In this document: positions 17,912 through 27,181 of the stretch, in pieces
Layout: the number at the start of each line of letters is the position of its first letter
Position numbering within the stretch: the first letter of the stretch is position 1
Source: Roseibaca calidilacus
GTDB lineage: Bacteria; Pseudomonadota; Alphaproteobacteria; Rhodobacterales; Rhodobacteraceae
NCBI RefSeq assembly: GCF_001517585.1
Contig: NZ_FBYC01000004.1
Span: forward strand, 992,001 to 1,056,000
Length of the DNA: 64,000 nt
Direction of reading: 5' to 3'
The notes under the pieces: generated by a model
Database searches by the model: none
Seen by the model: only the letters and a program-made list of their open reading frames with translations
Told to the model about the DNA's origin: nothing
Program-made: the position numbers and the translations under genes

Positions 17912-19066
17912 TTAATCGTCGCGCGCGCGCTCCGCTTCGATCTCGCGCCAGCGGGCCACGGCACGGTTATGATCGGCCAAGTTTGTGCTAAAAGTATGAC
18001 CGCCGGTGCCATTTGCGACAAAATACAGATAAGGCGTGGCATCCGGGTTCAGCGCCGCTGCAATCGACTCTCGTCCGGGGTTGGCAATGGGGGTGGGTGG
18101 CATTCCGTCAATACGGTATGTGTTGTAGGGTGTCACCGCGTCCAGTTCCGACCGGCGCAACCCACGGCCCAAAGTGCCCTCGCCCATGGTAATGCCATAA
18201 ATCACCGTCGGGTCGGTTTGCAGCCGCATGGGAATGCCCAGCCGATTGACGAAAACGCCTGCCACCTGCGGGCGTTCTTCTGGATCGGCGGTTTCCTTTT
18301 CCACGATAGAGGCCATGATGAGCGCGTCGTATGGGCTGTCATAGGGCAGGTCCGGCGCGCGGGTTTCCCAAAGCTCGGCCAAGATCGTCTCTTGCCGCGC
18401 ACGCATTTCGGCCAGCAATTCGGCCCGGTCCTGTCCGCGCGTTACCGCGTAGCTGTCGGGGGCCAGCCAGCCTTCGTCGGGTTGCTCGCCCACATCGCCC
18501 GACAGGAATTCGGCCTGCCGCAGCCCATCCCAGATCTGCCAGCTTGTGGCCCCCTCGGCCACGGTAATGCGCAAGCTGATATCGGGCATGGCGCTGTAGC
18601 GGGCATAGTCGGCGGGCGGGGTTTCGCCTGCGTCAAATTGCACAACGGTTTCGAATGTCTGCGTGGCCGGGTCCAATTCGCGCACCAGCGTGTCAATGCG
18701 GGTCACGCCAATCCGATACTGAATTTCAGATCCGCAGGTGGATGCGCCGCCACGCGTCAGCAGGTCCATGATTTCGTCCATAGAGGCCGCTTCAGGCACC
18801 AGATACGACCCAAAGCGTAACTGGTCAGCGCGGTCAGTATAGCGCGCCCCGATGCGGAACACCTGCGGCGAGCCGATTGCCCCCATTTCCGCCAACTGGG
18901 CGGAAACCTGTTGCAGGTTGGCCCCGGGTGCCACCCGGTAACAAATGGCTTGGGTCAAGGGCCCCGGCGCGGTGAACTGGCGTTGGCCTGCCGCGATGAC
19001 AACAGCCAACCCGATCAGCCCCACGATCATCAGGGTAAGTGTATTGGCGACAATGTGACGGATCAT
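17912..19066 (-). CDS. mltG: Endolytic murein transglycosylase MltG
   Basis: A 384-residue YceG/MltG protein. An N-terminal signal anchor (about residues 8-28) is followed by a LysM-like region and the catalytic domain with SIVEKETADPEERPQVAGVF, whose first glutamate is the catalytic residue, and MRLQTDPTVIYGI. It cleaves nascent glycan strands in the periplasm and sets strand length. The ATG overlaps the fabF stop by one base (TGATG), so the two are coupled, as in many alphaproteobacteria. Confidence 0.92.
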   Translation of the reverse strand: MIRHIVANTLTLMIVGLIGLAVVIAAGQRQFTAPGPLTQAICYRVAPGANLQQVSAQLAEMGAIGSPQVFRIGARYTDRADQLRFGSYLVPEAASMDEIMDLLTRGGASTCGSEIQYRIGVTRIDTLVRELDPATQTFETVVQFDAGETPPADYARYSAMPDISLRITVAEGATSWQIWDGLRQAEFLSGDVGEQPDEGWLAPDSYAVTRGQDRAELLAEMRARQETILAELWETRAPDLPYDSPYDALIMASIVEKETADPEERPQVAGVFVNRLGIPMRLQTDPTVIYGITMGEGTLGRGLRRSELDAVTPYNTYRIDGMPPTPIANPGRESIAAALNPDATPYLYFVANGTGGHTFSTNLADHNRAVARWREIEAERARDD

Positions 19067-20328
19067 CAGCTTTCCAGTTTGCGCAAGATCAGGCTGGCAT
19101 TGGTGCCGCCAAAGCCGAAGCTGTTGGACAGCGCCACGTCAATCTTGCGATGGCGCGGCTGGTTCGGGGCCAGATCCAGTGGGGTCTCCACGGCCGGGTT
19201 GTCCAGGTTCAGTGTGGGCGGGGCAATCTGGTCACGAATGGCAAGGATCGCGAAAATCGCCTCGACCGCGCCCGCTGCCCCCAGCAAATGCCCAATGGCC
19301 GATTTGGTGGAGGACATGGTGGCCTGTGCCGCCGCATCCCCCAGCAGCCGTTCGACCGCGGCCAGTTCGATCGTATCGGCCATGGTCGAGGTGCCATGCG
19401 CATTGATGTAGTCGATATCTGCCGCCGCGACCCCGGCGCGCTTGACGGCGGCCTGCATAGAGCGCAGCGCGCCATCGCCATCCTCGGCGGGCGCGGTAAT
19501 GTGATAGGCGTCGCCCGACATGCCATAGCCGATCACCTCGGCGTATATTTTTGCGCCGCGCGCCTTGGCGTGCTCATATTCCTCCAGCACCACAACGCCG
19601 GCGCCTTCGCCCATGACAAACCCGTCGCGGTCCACGTCATAGGGGCGCGAAGCCGCTTGCGGGTTGTCCCCGCGCTTGGTGGACAAAGCCTTGCAGGCAT
19701 TGAACCCGGCAATGCCGATTTCGCAGATCGGGCTTTCGGCCCCGCCGGCGACCATCACATCCGCGTCGCCCCATTGAATAAGCCGCGCGGCATCGCCAAT
19801 GGCATGCGCCCCGGTGGAACAGGCGGTCACAACAGCATGGTTCGGCCCCTTGAACCCGTAGCGAATGCTGACCTGCCCGGACACAAGGTTAATCAGCGCC
19901 GACGGGATGAAGAAAGGCGACACCCGGCGCGGCCCGCGGTCGCGCAGCAGCACCGCTGTATCCGCGATGGATTGCAACCCGCCAATGCCCGACCCGATCA
20001 TGACACCGGTGCGTTCGCGCGCGGCCTCATCCTTTGGCATCCAGCCGGAATTCTTCACGGCTTGGTCCGCGGCGGCAATGCCGTAAAGGATGAACTCGTC
20101 AACCTTGCGGGCTTCTTTCGGTTCCATCCAGTCATCGGGGTTGAACGTGCCGTCAGACCCGTCGCCGCGCGGCACTTCGCAGGCATAGGTCGTGGCCAGA
20201 TGGCTGGCGTCGAAGCGGGTGATGGGGCCTGCGCCGGATTGGCCTTGCAACAGGCGTGTCCAAGTTTCTTCCACACCGCAAGCCAGCGGCGTGACCATTC
20301 CCAACCCTGTGACGACTACCCTGCGCAT
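19066..20328 (-). CDS. fabF: 3-oxoacyl-ACP synthase II FabF
   Basis: A 420-residue condensing enzyme for fatty-acid elongation. It has the cysteine nucleophile in VTACSTGAHAIG and histidines in NAHGTSTMADTIE and IGHLLGAAGAVE, the Cys-His-His triad of KAS II. The ATG at 20328 is preceded by GAGGGGCC. It usually follows fabG and acpP, but here the upstream gene on the same strand is adeC after 112 bases, so acpP lies elsewhere. Coupled to mltG downstream. Confidence 0.94.
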   Translation of the reverse strand: MRRVVVTGLGMVTPLACGVEETWTRLLQGQSGAGPITRFDASHLATTYACEVPRGDGSDGTFNPDDWMEPKEARKVDEFILYGIAAADQAVKNSGWMPKDEAARERTGVMIGSGIGGLQSIADTAVLLRDRGPRRVSPFFIPSALINLVSGQVSIRYGFKGPNHAVVTACSTGAHAIGDAARLIQWGDADVMVAGGAESPICEIGIAGFNACKALSTKRGDNPQAASRPYDVDRDGFVMGEGAGVVVLEEYEHAKARGAKIYAEVIGYGMSGDAYHITAPAEDGDGALRSMQAAVKRAGVAAADIDYINAHGTSTMADTIELAAVERLLGDAAAQATMSSTKSAIGHLLGAAGAVEAIFAILAIRDQIAPPTLNLDNPAVETPLDLAPNQPRHRKIDVALSNSFGFGGTNASLILRKLES

Positions 20329-20440
20329 TTGGCCCCTCAATTCGTGATCCGGTCCCTACATTGGGTCTGATACCCAGAATTCCAATATAGGGAAAGAGGC
20401 GCAAACACGCCATGGGCAGGGATTTGCGTCGGCGGGCGCG

Positions 20441-22129
20441 TCAGATCACCTCGAACCGGTCCACATCGACCATGCCGTAATCGGTGATCTTCAGATGCGG
20501 GATGACCGGCAGCGCGATGAAGGCCAATTGCAAAAACGGCTCTTCCAAGGTTACGCCCAAAGATTTCGCCGCCGCGCGCAACGCGACCAAACGCGCATGA
20601 ACGTCTTCGTAGCTGTCCAGCGACATGAGCCCCGCCACCGGCAAGGGCAGTTCTGCCAAGACGCGACCGCCTTGCGCAACCACGAAACCGCCCTCAATCT
20701 CGGACAGGCGGTTCGCGGCCAGCGCAAGATCGTCATACTCCACGCCGACGGCCACGATATTGTGGTGGTCATGGGCGACCGTGGCGGCAATGGCGCCCTG
20801 CCCCATGCCGAAACCGCGCACAAAGCCGGTCGCTATGTTGCCGTTCTTGCCATGGCGTTCGATCACAGCCACCCGCGCCAGGTCGCGCGCGGGATCGGGG
20901 CGCTTGTCGCCGCCCTCTGGCGCGATGTCGATGCGCAAGTGTTCGGTGATGATCTTGCCTTCAAGAATACCGATGACCGGCGTGTCGGGCGCGTTGCCTG
21001 CATGGCGGAAATCAGAGGGCTGAACTTTCGGCGCGCGCACCGAGTCGCGCGCAACCGGGGCGACCACCTGCCGCGCGGCAAAAGCCGCACCCTCCACCAC
21101 CTGCCCGCCGCAGATAACAAGGCTGGCGCGGCAGTCGGCCAAATCGGGCAGCGCCACGATATCGGCGCGTTTGCCGGGTGCGATCTGGCCACGGTCCTTC
21201 AGCCCAAAGGCTTCGGCCGCCGAGAGCGTGGCCGCGCGGTAGACCGCCAATGCGTCACAGCCCATGGCGATCAGGCTGCGGATCATGTGGTCCAGATGGC
21301 CATGCTCGGCAATGTCCAGCGGGTTGCGGTCATCGGTGCACAGGCACATATAGGGCGCGGTGGTGGGTGTCAGCAGCGGGGCAAGTGCTACCATGTCCTT
21401 GCTGACAGACCCCTCGCGGATCAGCACGCGCAGGCCCTTTTGCAGCTTTTCGCGGGCTTCCTCGGCGCTGGTCGCCTCATGCTCGGTGCGGATACCTGCC
21501 GCGCAATAGGCGTTCAGGTCGCGCCCCGACAGAAGCGGCGCGTGCCCGTCGATATGGCCGCCTGCAAAAGCATGCAGCTTGGCCATACAGCCCGGATCGC
21601 GGTGGATGACACCGGGAAAATTCATGAACTCGGCCAGACCGATCACCGAAGGGTGATCGCGCAGGGCCAAAAGCGCCTGCGCATCCAGCGCGGCACCTGC
21701 CGTTTCCATATGGGTAGAGGGCACGCAGGATGACAGGTTCACCCGGATATCCATTACCGTGTGTTCGGACGCGCGCTGGAAATAGCGAATGCCGTCAGCC
21801 CCCGCGACATTGGCAATTTCATGCGGGTCGCAAATGGCGGTCGTAACCCCGCGCGGGGCCACGCAGCGGTCGAATTCATACGGCGTGACCAGCGAGGATT
21901 CGATGTGCAGATGCGTGTCGATGAATCCCGGCACCAGCACCTGCCCGGTCAGGTCAATGACCCGCGCGCCGTCGTACTCAGCGCCCATCCCCACGATCTG
22001 CCCCTGATGGATGGCCACATCGCCCGCAAGGCGCGCGCCCGTGACCATGCACAGGGTTTCGGCCCCGCGCAGCACCAGATCGGCAGGCGCTTCGCCCCGT
22101 GCCACGGCAATGCGGTCTTCTAGGCCCAT
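20441..22129 (-). CDS. ade: Adenine deaminase AdeC
   Basis: A 562-residue metal-dependent amidohydrolase converting adenine to hypoxanthine and ammonia. Metal-binding HLHIESS, the [10 protein letters not shown] segment, and the C-terminal adenine deaminase domain ([12 protein letters not shown]) are visible. Length and order of motifs match the AdeC family. The ATG start gives [15 protein letters not shown]; an upstream TTG adds six residues. It stands alone, followed by fabF after a gap with no terminator seen. Confidence 0.9.
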   Translation of the reverse strand: MGLEDRIAVARGEAPADLVLRGAETLCMVTGARLAGDVAIHQGQIVGMGAEYDGARVIDLTGQVLVPGFIDTHLHIESSLVTPYEFDRCVAPRGVTTAICDPHEIANVAGADGIRYFQRASEHTVMDIRVNLSSCVPSTHMETAGAALDAQALLALRDHPSVIGLAEFMNFPGVIHRDPGCMAKLHAFAGGHIDGHAPLLSGRDLNAYCAAGIRTEHEATSAEEAREKLQKGLRVLIREGSVSKDMVALAPLLTPTTAPYMCLCTDDRNPLDIAEHGHLDHMIRSLIAMGCDALAVYRAATLSAAEAFGLKDRGQIAPGKRADIVALPDLADCRASLVICGGQVVEGAAFAARQVVAPVARDSVRAPKVQPSDFRHAGNAPDTPVIGILEGKIITEHLRIDIAPEGGDKRPDPARDLARVAVIERHGKNGNIATGFVRGFGMGQGAIAATVAHDHHNIVAVGVEYDDLALAANRLSEIEGGFVVAQGGRVLAELPLPVAGLMSLDSYEDVHARLVALRAAAKSLGVTLEEPFLQLAFIALPVIPHLKITDYGMVDVDRFEVI

Positions 22130-22181
22130 GTTCCACCCCGTTTGCAAATTGCGTCAGGGGCCAGACTGCACCCGAACCCCG

Positions 22182-22814
22182 TCAGCTTGCAAGGGCGCGT
22201 ATCAGGCTGCGGATCCGGCCCTGCGGTTTGGCTGCGCAGGCGCGTTCATAAAGGGCAAAATCCGCCGCGCAGGTGGTGTCCAGACGGCGGGCCAAATGGG
22301 GGGCGAGCGACAGGCGCATCTGGGGCGACGCGTTCAGCCGGTCCAGCGCAAGACCTTGGCCAAGCCGATGCTCCAGAAAGGCGCGAAATTCGTCAAAGGC
22401 ATCATACCGAAACAGGTGATCGACTGTTTCGCCAGTTTTGGGATGGGTCAGAAACCGCGCTTGCGAACCGACAGCGGCGAAGGTGGGCTGCTCTTCGGCC
22501 AGATAGCCCTCGACGAATTGATCGAAGCTAAGCCCCTTGGTGCTTTGCGGCGTGCCATCCAGCCACGCCCCGTGCCGGTAGCGATACCAACTGCCCAGCC
22601 AATCTTGCGGATGCCGGATCAGCGCGGTGGTGCTCATCGGGGTCTGATCGAAGATTTGAAGAAACTTCTCCAAACGCCATTTGTAGCGGTGAAACGTGCA
22701 ATGCTTGATGCGCGGGTCGCCCTGCAACACAAGGTCGGACATCGGCGCCAGCGCTTTTTCCAAAGCGGTGCTGCCGCATTTGGGGGTCGAGAACATTACA
22801 AGGCGTTGCTTCAT
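22182..22814 (-). CDS. Sulfotransferase-like protein
   Basis: A 210-residue protein with a P-loop-like PAPS-binding start, LVMFSTPKCGSTALEKAL, and the second motif ALIRHPQDWLGSWYRY. This is the layout of sulfotransferase-type nucleotide folds in Rhodobacteraceae. Such enzymes transfer sulfate from PAPS to carbohydrates or small molecules. The ATG at 22814 was chosen; seven residues lie upstream in frame. It is downstream of the glycosyltransferase gene on the same strand, so a shared role in a surface glycan is possible. The acceptor cannot be deduced. Confidence 0.6.
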   Translation of the reverse strand: MKQRLVMFSTPKCGSTALEKALAPMSDLVLQGDPRIKHCTFHRYKWRLEKFLQIFDQTPMSTTALIRHPQDWLGSWYRYRHGAWLDGTPQSTKGLSFDQFVEGYLAEEQPTFAAVGSQARFLTHPKTGETVDHLFRYDAFDEFRAFLEHRLGQGLALDRLNASPQMRLSLAPHLARRLDTTCAADFALYERACAAKPQGRIRSLIRALAS

Positions 22815-22930
22815 GAATACCAGCACGCCGCGCACTCCTACCGTGGTGTATGCCCGTTAAGGTTGTAGTCTAGCATCGAATATCGTCCCGGTCCACAATC
22901 CAAAGATGGGCAAGCGAATAGAAATGCAGC

Positions 22931-24838
22931 TTATGCCTGTATAACTTGCGCTTCCCGCGCCCCGGCATATTTGCCATGCGCGGTCTTGTCCCAGTAGAAC
23001 GGGGCAGAGATCAGCTCCCACAGCGCTTTGTAGACGGCGAGAACGGCCAGCGGAAAATAGAGGTGTAGCGCCGGCAACCATCGCCATAGCCCGGCATGGT
23101 GGCGCGCGCGCAGTGCAATCGCGCCCAGTGCCAGCGTCGTGGCCTCTGCCAGCAAGAATACTGCGGCCAGCACGCTAAAGGCCTGCCCCGGCAAAGTATC
23201 TTGCAACGGATGGCCCAAGCCCAACAGCATCAGCCAAAAGCTCCACAGCAAGGGGGCCAGCAGAAACTGCACCAGCGTGCCCAAGAACAGAACCTGCACG
23301 CCGAAAAACCGCCACGCGCCCAGTTGCGACCAGAGCAGCGCGGGCTGGCGCATATGCACCAGCCATGTAATGGCATAGCCCTTCAGCCAGCGCGAACGTT
23401 GCTTGATCCAAGGCAGAACGTGGCAGTTCGCTTCCTCGAAAGTGACCGTGGGCAACAAATGCGTGACATAGCCATGCCGGGCCAGACGGATGCCCAGATC
23501 GGCATCTTCGGTCACGTTATGGGCATCCCATCCGCCCAGCGAGGTCAGCACATCGCGGCGAAAGAACAGCGTCGTGCCGCCAAGCGGCACCGCCAGCCCC
23601 AGCCGCTGCATTCCCGGCAGGATAACCCGGAACCATGTCGCATATTCAATGGTAAAACAGCGCGACAGCCAGTTCACCGCCGGATTGTAGAAATCAAGCA
23701 CACCCTGCACGCAGGCCAGATTTTTCGGCCCCAAAGCGAAGGCCGCGACAACGCGATGTATCTGGTCGGGTTCGGGCGCGTCCTCTGCATCATAAACCCC
23801 AATAATATCGCCGCGCGCGAAGGCCATGGCGTAATTCAATGCGCGCGGTTTGGTTTTCAGCTTGGCATCGGGCACCAGAATGACGCGCATCCAATTGGGC
23901 AGGCGCTGCTTGGCCAGTGCGTCGCGGGTCAGATGGTCGTTTTCCTCGACCACCAGCAGGATATCGGTCAATTCGCGCGGCCATGTCAGCCGCGCCAGCC
24001 GGTTGACCAAGCGCGGCACCACTTCGGGTTCGCGGTATAGCGGCACCATGACCGACACGATGGGATCCTGCCGCGTGTCATGCACCAACGGCGTGTCCAC
24101 AGGCCCGCAGCGCAGCGCGGCAAATGCCGCCGCCAGCTTTAGCAGGGTCGATAGGACCAGCGCGAAAACCGCCACCGCGGTCAGCGCCATCAGCACCCCC
24201 AACGGCCAAAGCACCGCCAAAAGCGTCAGCCCCGCCAGCAACGCCGCCAGCACGCGGCTGAACCAGCGGTTTTGCAACATGCGGCAGCTTTCCTTTTCGG
24301 CAACGCAGGTTTCCGCCCATAGCCGCAGCCGGTTGCGACGCAGGCTAAGGATACGCGCGTGCAGATGCGCTTCCGAGGTCAGCATCATCACGACAGGGCC
24401 GAACACGGCTTCCAGCTCTGGGCGGTGGCGCTCGAACTCTGCCGGGCGCGCGCTGGCGACCACGGTCATACCCCCCGCCGCATGCCACGGCAGGCATTTC
24501 AGCGTCAGCGCCCGCACCACGCCCAGCCGATCCAGCAAGCGCGGGTCGGGGGGCGGGTCGGCTGCGGTCAGAAAGCGCGTTCCGAACTGGAGGGACAGCG
24601 CCTGCATCAGGTGGTCTTGCGTGATCCAGCCGCGCGCCAGAAGGATTTCGCCTAACAGCGCCGCACGCCCATCTTGCTGGCGAATGGCCCGCATCAACTG
24701 CGCGGCGCTGAGCGCGCCCATCTCGCGCAGGATCTCGCCCAAGGGCTTGCGCGGCGGGCCGTCGCCCGACAGCACCCGCAGTTGCGTTTGGCGCGGCGGC
24801 GGCGCTGCTACCAGATGTTGAACCGCCGCATTCGCCAT
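22931..24838 (-). CDS. Glycosyltransferase family 2 with N-terminal MshEN domain
   Basis: A 635-residue membrane glycosyltransferase. Residues 30-165 match the MshEN/GSPII_E N-terminal fold (LGEILREMGALSAAQL and LGEILLARGWITQDHL repeats), known from secretion ATPases to bind c-di-GMP in some proteins. Membrane helices at 194-240 precede the GT2 domain with DAEDAPEPDQ near 349, a TEDADL segment and the QRSRW processivity motif near 478. Three or more helices follow. This layout fits a processive polysaccharide synthase. Start at 24838 has GAGGGG upstream; ATG at 24886 is the alternative. Confidence 0.78.
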   Translation of the reverse strand: MANAAVQHLVAAPPPRQTQLRVLSGDGPPRKPLGEILREMGALSAAQLMRAIRQQDGRAALLGEILLARGWITQDHLMQALSLQFGTRFLTAADPPPDPRLLDRLGVVRALTLKCLPWHAAGGMTVVASARPAEFERHRPELEAVFGPVVMMLTSEAHLHARILSLRRNRLRLWAETCVAEKESCRMLQNRWFSRVLAALLAGLTLLAVLWPLGVLMALTAVAVFALVLSTLLKLAAAFAALRCGPVDTPLVHDTRQDPIVSVMVPLYREPEVVPRLVNRLARLTWPRELTDILLVVEENDHLTRDALAKQRLPNWMRVILVPDAKLKTKPRALNYAMAFARGDIIGVYDAEDAPEPDQIHRVVAAFALGPKNLACVQGVLDFYNPAVNWLSRCFTIEYATWFRVILPGMQRLGLAVPLGGTTLFFRRDVLTSLGGWDAHNVTEDADLGIRLARHGYVTHLLPTVTFEEANCHVLPWIKQRSRWLKGYAITWLVHMRQPALLWSQLGAWRFFGVQVLFLGTLVQFLLAPLLWSFWLMLLGLGHPLQDTLPGQAFSVLAAVFLLAEATTLALGAIALRARHHAGLWRWLPALHLYFPLAVLAVYKALWELISAPFYWDKTAHGKYAGAREAQVIQA

Positions 24839-24937
24839 GGCAAAGCCCCTCGCCCGGGCCATTCCAGCCCAAGGCGATCGAAGCATGATATTGGTTAAGG
24901 AAGGTTTAACAAAATGGGGCGGCGGATTTTCTCACCG

Positions 24938-25537
24938 CTAGAATGCCCGCCGCGACCGCAACGCGGCGCCAATCGTGCCATCATCCAGAAAGTCCAGCTC
25001 GCCCCCCACCGGCACGCCTTGGGCCAGCGCACTCAGCGTAACGCCGGTCTGCTCGACCGCTTCAGCGATGTAATGCGCCGTGGTTTGACCATCGACCGTG
25101 GCCCCCAAGGCAAGGATCACCTCGGTCACGCTTTCTGTGGCGATCCGCGCCACAAGCTGCGGAATGCGCAACTCGTCCGGACCCACCGCGTCGAGCGCGG
25201 ACAGCGTGCCCCCAAGCACATGGTAGCGCCCTGCGAATGCCTGTCCGCGTTCCATCGCCCACAGATCAGCGACATCCTCGACCACGCAAATCTCGCCGGT
25301 TGCGCGTTTCGGGTCGGCGCAGATATCGCAAATGGGCGCGGTTGCGATATTGCCGCAACGGGTGCAGGGCTGCGCGGTCTGCGCCACGCGGTCCAGCGCA
25401 ATAACCAAAGGCCGAAGCGCCTGGTCGCGGCGCTGCAACAAGTGCAATACCATGCGCTGCGCCGACCGAGGCCCAAGGCCCGGCAACCGCGCGAACTGAC
25501 CGATCAACGCGTCAATTTCATCCCGTGCATCGGCCAT
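24938..25537 (-). CDS. recR: Recombination mediator RecR
   Basis: A 199-residue RecR. It has the helix-hairpin-helix [16 protein letters not shown], the four-cysteine zinc module [16 protein letters not shown] and a Toprim domain with [12 protein letters not shown]. It acts with RecF and RecO to load RecA on gaps. The ATG lies 6 bases after the ybaB stop, forming the common dnaX-ybaB-recR order with two extra genes inserted between dnaX and ybaB. Confidence 0.95.
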   Translation of the reverse strand: MADARDEIDALIGQFARLPGLGPRSAQRMVLHLLQRRDQALRPLVIALDRVAQTAQPCTRCGNIATAPICDICADPKRATGEICVVEDVADLWAMERGQAFAGRYHVLGGTLSALDAVGPDELRIPQLVARIATESVTEVILALGATVDGQTTAHYIAEAVEQTGVTLSALAQGVPVGGELDFLDDGTIGAALRSRRAF

Positions 25538-25543
25538 GCGCGC

Positions 25544-25888
25544 TTACATCGGCAGGTTCATGTCGCGCGGCAGCCCCATGCTCTCCGCGATCTTGCCCAT
25601 CTCCTCGCGAGAGCGCGCTTCCGCCTTGGCTTGGGCGTCTTTTATCGCGGCAAGGATAAGGTCTTCCACCACTTCCTTGTCATCCGAGTTGAAGATCGAC
25701 GGGTCAATGTCGAGCGCCGTCAATTCACCCTTGGCGGTGGCCGTGGCCTTGACCAGCCCGGCCCCGGATTCGCCCGTGACCGTGATCCCCTTCAGGTCTT
25801 CCTGAAGCTGCGCCATCTTGCCCTGCATCTCCTGCGCGGCCTTCATCATTTTGGCCATGTCGCCCATGCCACCCAAACCTTTGAACAT
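25544..25888 (-). CDS. YbaB/EbfC nucleoid-associated protein
   Basis: A 114-residue YbaB/EbfC protein. It begins MFKGLGGMGDMAKMMKAAQE, with the long helix MQGKMAQLQEDLKGI and the core VKATATAKGELTALDIDPSI. Members form dimers that bind DNA with little sequence preference. Position between dnaX and recR is the usual one. Confidence 0.92.
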   Translation of the reverse strand: MFKGLGGMGDMAKMMKAAQEMQGKMAQLQEDLKGITVTGESGAGLVKATATAKGELTALDIDPSIFNSDDKEVVEDLILAAIKDAQAKAEARSREEMGKIAESMGLPRDMNLPM

Positions 25889-25910
25889 GTAAGCGTCCTT
25901 TCTTCATGTG

Positions 25911-26501
25911 TCAGAACAGATCTATCTGGGCCGGAAAGACAAGTCCATTCAGGGCATCGACCCTGACACTACCCATCAGGCTACCGTCAACAACGCTGAA
26001 AGACCCGATGATATCGTTGTTGTGGTCAATGTGCAGAATGGCCTTTGTGCCGGTCACCGACAGGTTGGAACTGACGTCGCAGCGACGGTCATGGCCCAAG
26101 GACAGGCACCCCGCGGCCAGATCACGGTAGCGCACTGCGAAATTGAGCTGGGGTGTTTTCTCAATGGCCTTGTAATGCTCGGTGCTCAACCCTTCGGCCG
26201 GCAACAGTTGCACGGCGATGGTTTCCATCTCGAACAGGCTGCGCAGCAGCACCTGACCCTTGATGGTGGCATTCGACGACGCGGCCCCCGTGCGCAAAGC
26301 CAGATCGCGGATGCCGGTCTGATCGGCGCACATCAGCGTGTCGAAGGCGAAAAACTGGTCCAGAGGGTCAGCCCCGCCATTGGCAATGGTGCTCAGCAAC
26401 TCCCGTGCCTGCATGGGGTCGATGGTCACGCGATCTTCACAAGCGGAGGCGGCTTGCGCCGCGGCAATGGCAAGGGCGGCGGGCAAAACAAATTTTAGCA
26501 T
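25911..26501 (-). CDS. Exported hypothetical protein
   Basis: A 196-residue protein not recognised as a named family. Residues 1-20 are a signal peptide ending ASA, followed by CEDRVTIDP. The mature part contains several cysteines (in SACED, LMCADQ, AAGCLSLG and RRCDVS) that could form two disulfides in the periplasm, and a beta-rich C-terminal half. It lies 2 bases after the gene at 26504-27181, so the two are probably functional partners inserted in the dnaX-ybaB operon. Confidence 0.65.
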   Translation of the reverse strand: MLKFVLPAALAIAAAQAASACEDRVTIDPMQARELLSTIANGGADPLDQFFAFDTLMCADQTGIRDLALRTGAASSNATIKGQVLLRSLFEMETIAVQLLPAEGLSTEHYKAIEKTPQLNFAVRYRDLAAGCLSLGHDRRCDVSSNLSVTGTKAILHIDHNNDIIGSFSVVDGSLMGSVRVDALNGLVFPAQIDLF

Positions 26502-26503
26502 GG

Positions 26504-27181
26504 TTACTCCATGTATCTGAATTGGGCGAAAAAAGTCAGTGTGCGGCCGGTCGCCTCAAGTTTCACCCGGCAGCTTTCGGACAATTCGATAATGGCACCG
26601 ACCGCCACGCGTGTCGACCCGCCAGAGGCATCCGCCACGCGAATGAAATCATCCGCCCGTGACCCAAGCTTGTCGACCGTAAACCGGAACGGCACCGCAC
26701 CCGCACAAATGTAATGCTGAAGTTGCGCGTCCAGTCGGAACGGCTCTGTCGGCAAGGGCGGCGGGCTGGCACTGGGTTCGGGGGTCGCCGAGGTGTCTGG
26801 CGTGGTGGTGTCGTCTTCGCCCTTGGGGCGCAACTGCGGCGGCAGTGGGGCGACAGAGGTGGCGGATACGGGCTGCGGAGACTGCTCGGACGCATCCGGG
26901 CCGGGCGCAGGCGGCTGGTTTTCTGCTTCGGGCTGGTCTGGGTCCGCCGCCGCGCTGGCATTCTGCGGCGCGGGATCTGGCGCCTGGGGCGCAGATTGTT
27001 CAGAGGGCGGGACCGCGTCCGCTGCGGGCGCCGAGGCCGGGCCGGGTTGGATAACGATGACCTGTGGTTCTTTCTTGAAGAAGATAGTGCCAAATGTGAA
27101 CGCGGTCGTCTCGGAGATAATCCCGCCAAGCACAAGGGCTCCCACCGCCAAAAATACCTTCCAAAACTTGTCGCGTGTCAC
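26504..27181 (-). CDS. Membrane-anchored hypothetical protein with proline-rich linker
   Basis: A 225-residue protein with no recognised family. One N-terminal membrane helix (FWKVFLAVGALVLGG), then a Pro/Ala/Glu-rich linker (about residues 45-145) and a compact C-terminal domain (LDAQLQHYICAGAVPFRF to LTFFAQFRYME), presumably periplasmic. The GTG start overlaps the dnaX stop (GTGA), so translation is coupled to dnaX. The domain layout with the exported partner downstream suggests a small envelope module carried on a DNA replication operon. Confidence 0.65.
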   Translation of the reverse strand: MTRDKFWKVFLAVGALVLGGIISETTAFTFGTIFFKKEPQVIVIQPGPASAPAADAVPPSEQSAPQAPDPAPQNASAAADPDQPEAENQPPAPGPDASEQSPQPVSATSVAPLPPQLRPKGEDDTTTPDTSATPEPSASPPPLPTEPFRLDAQLQHYICAGAVPFRFTVDKLGSRADDFIRVADASGGSTRVAVGAIIELSESCRVKLEATGRTLTFFAQFRYME

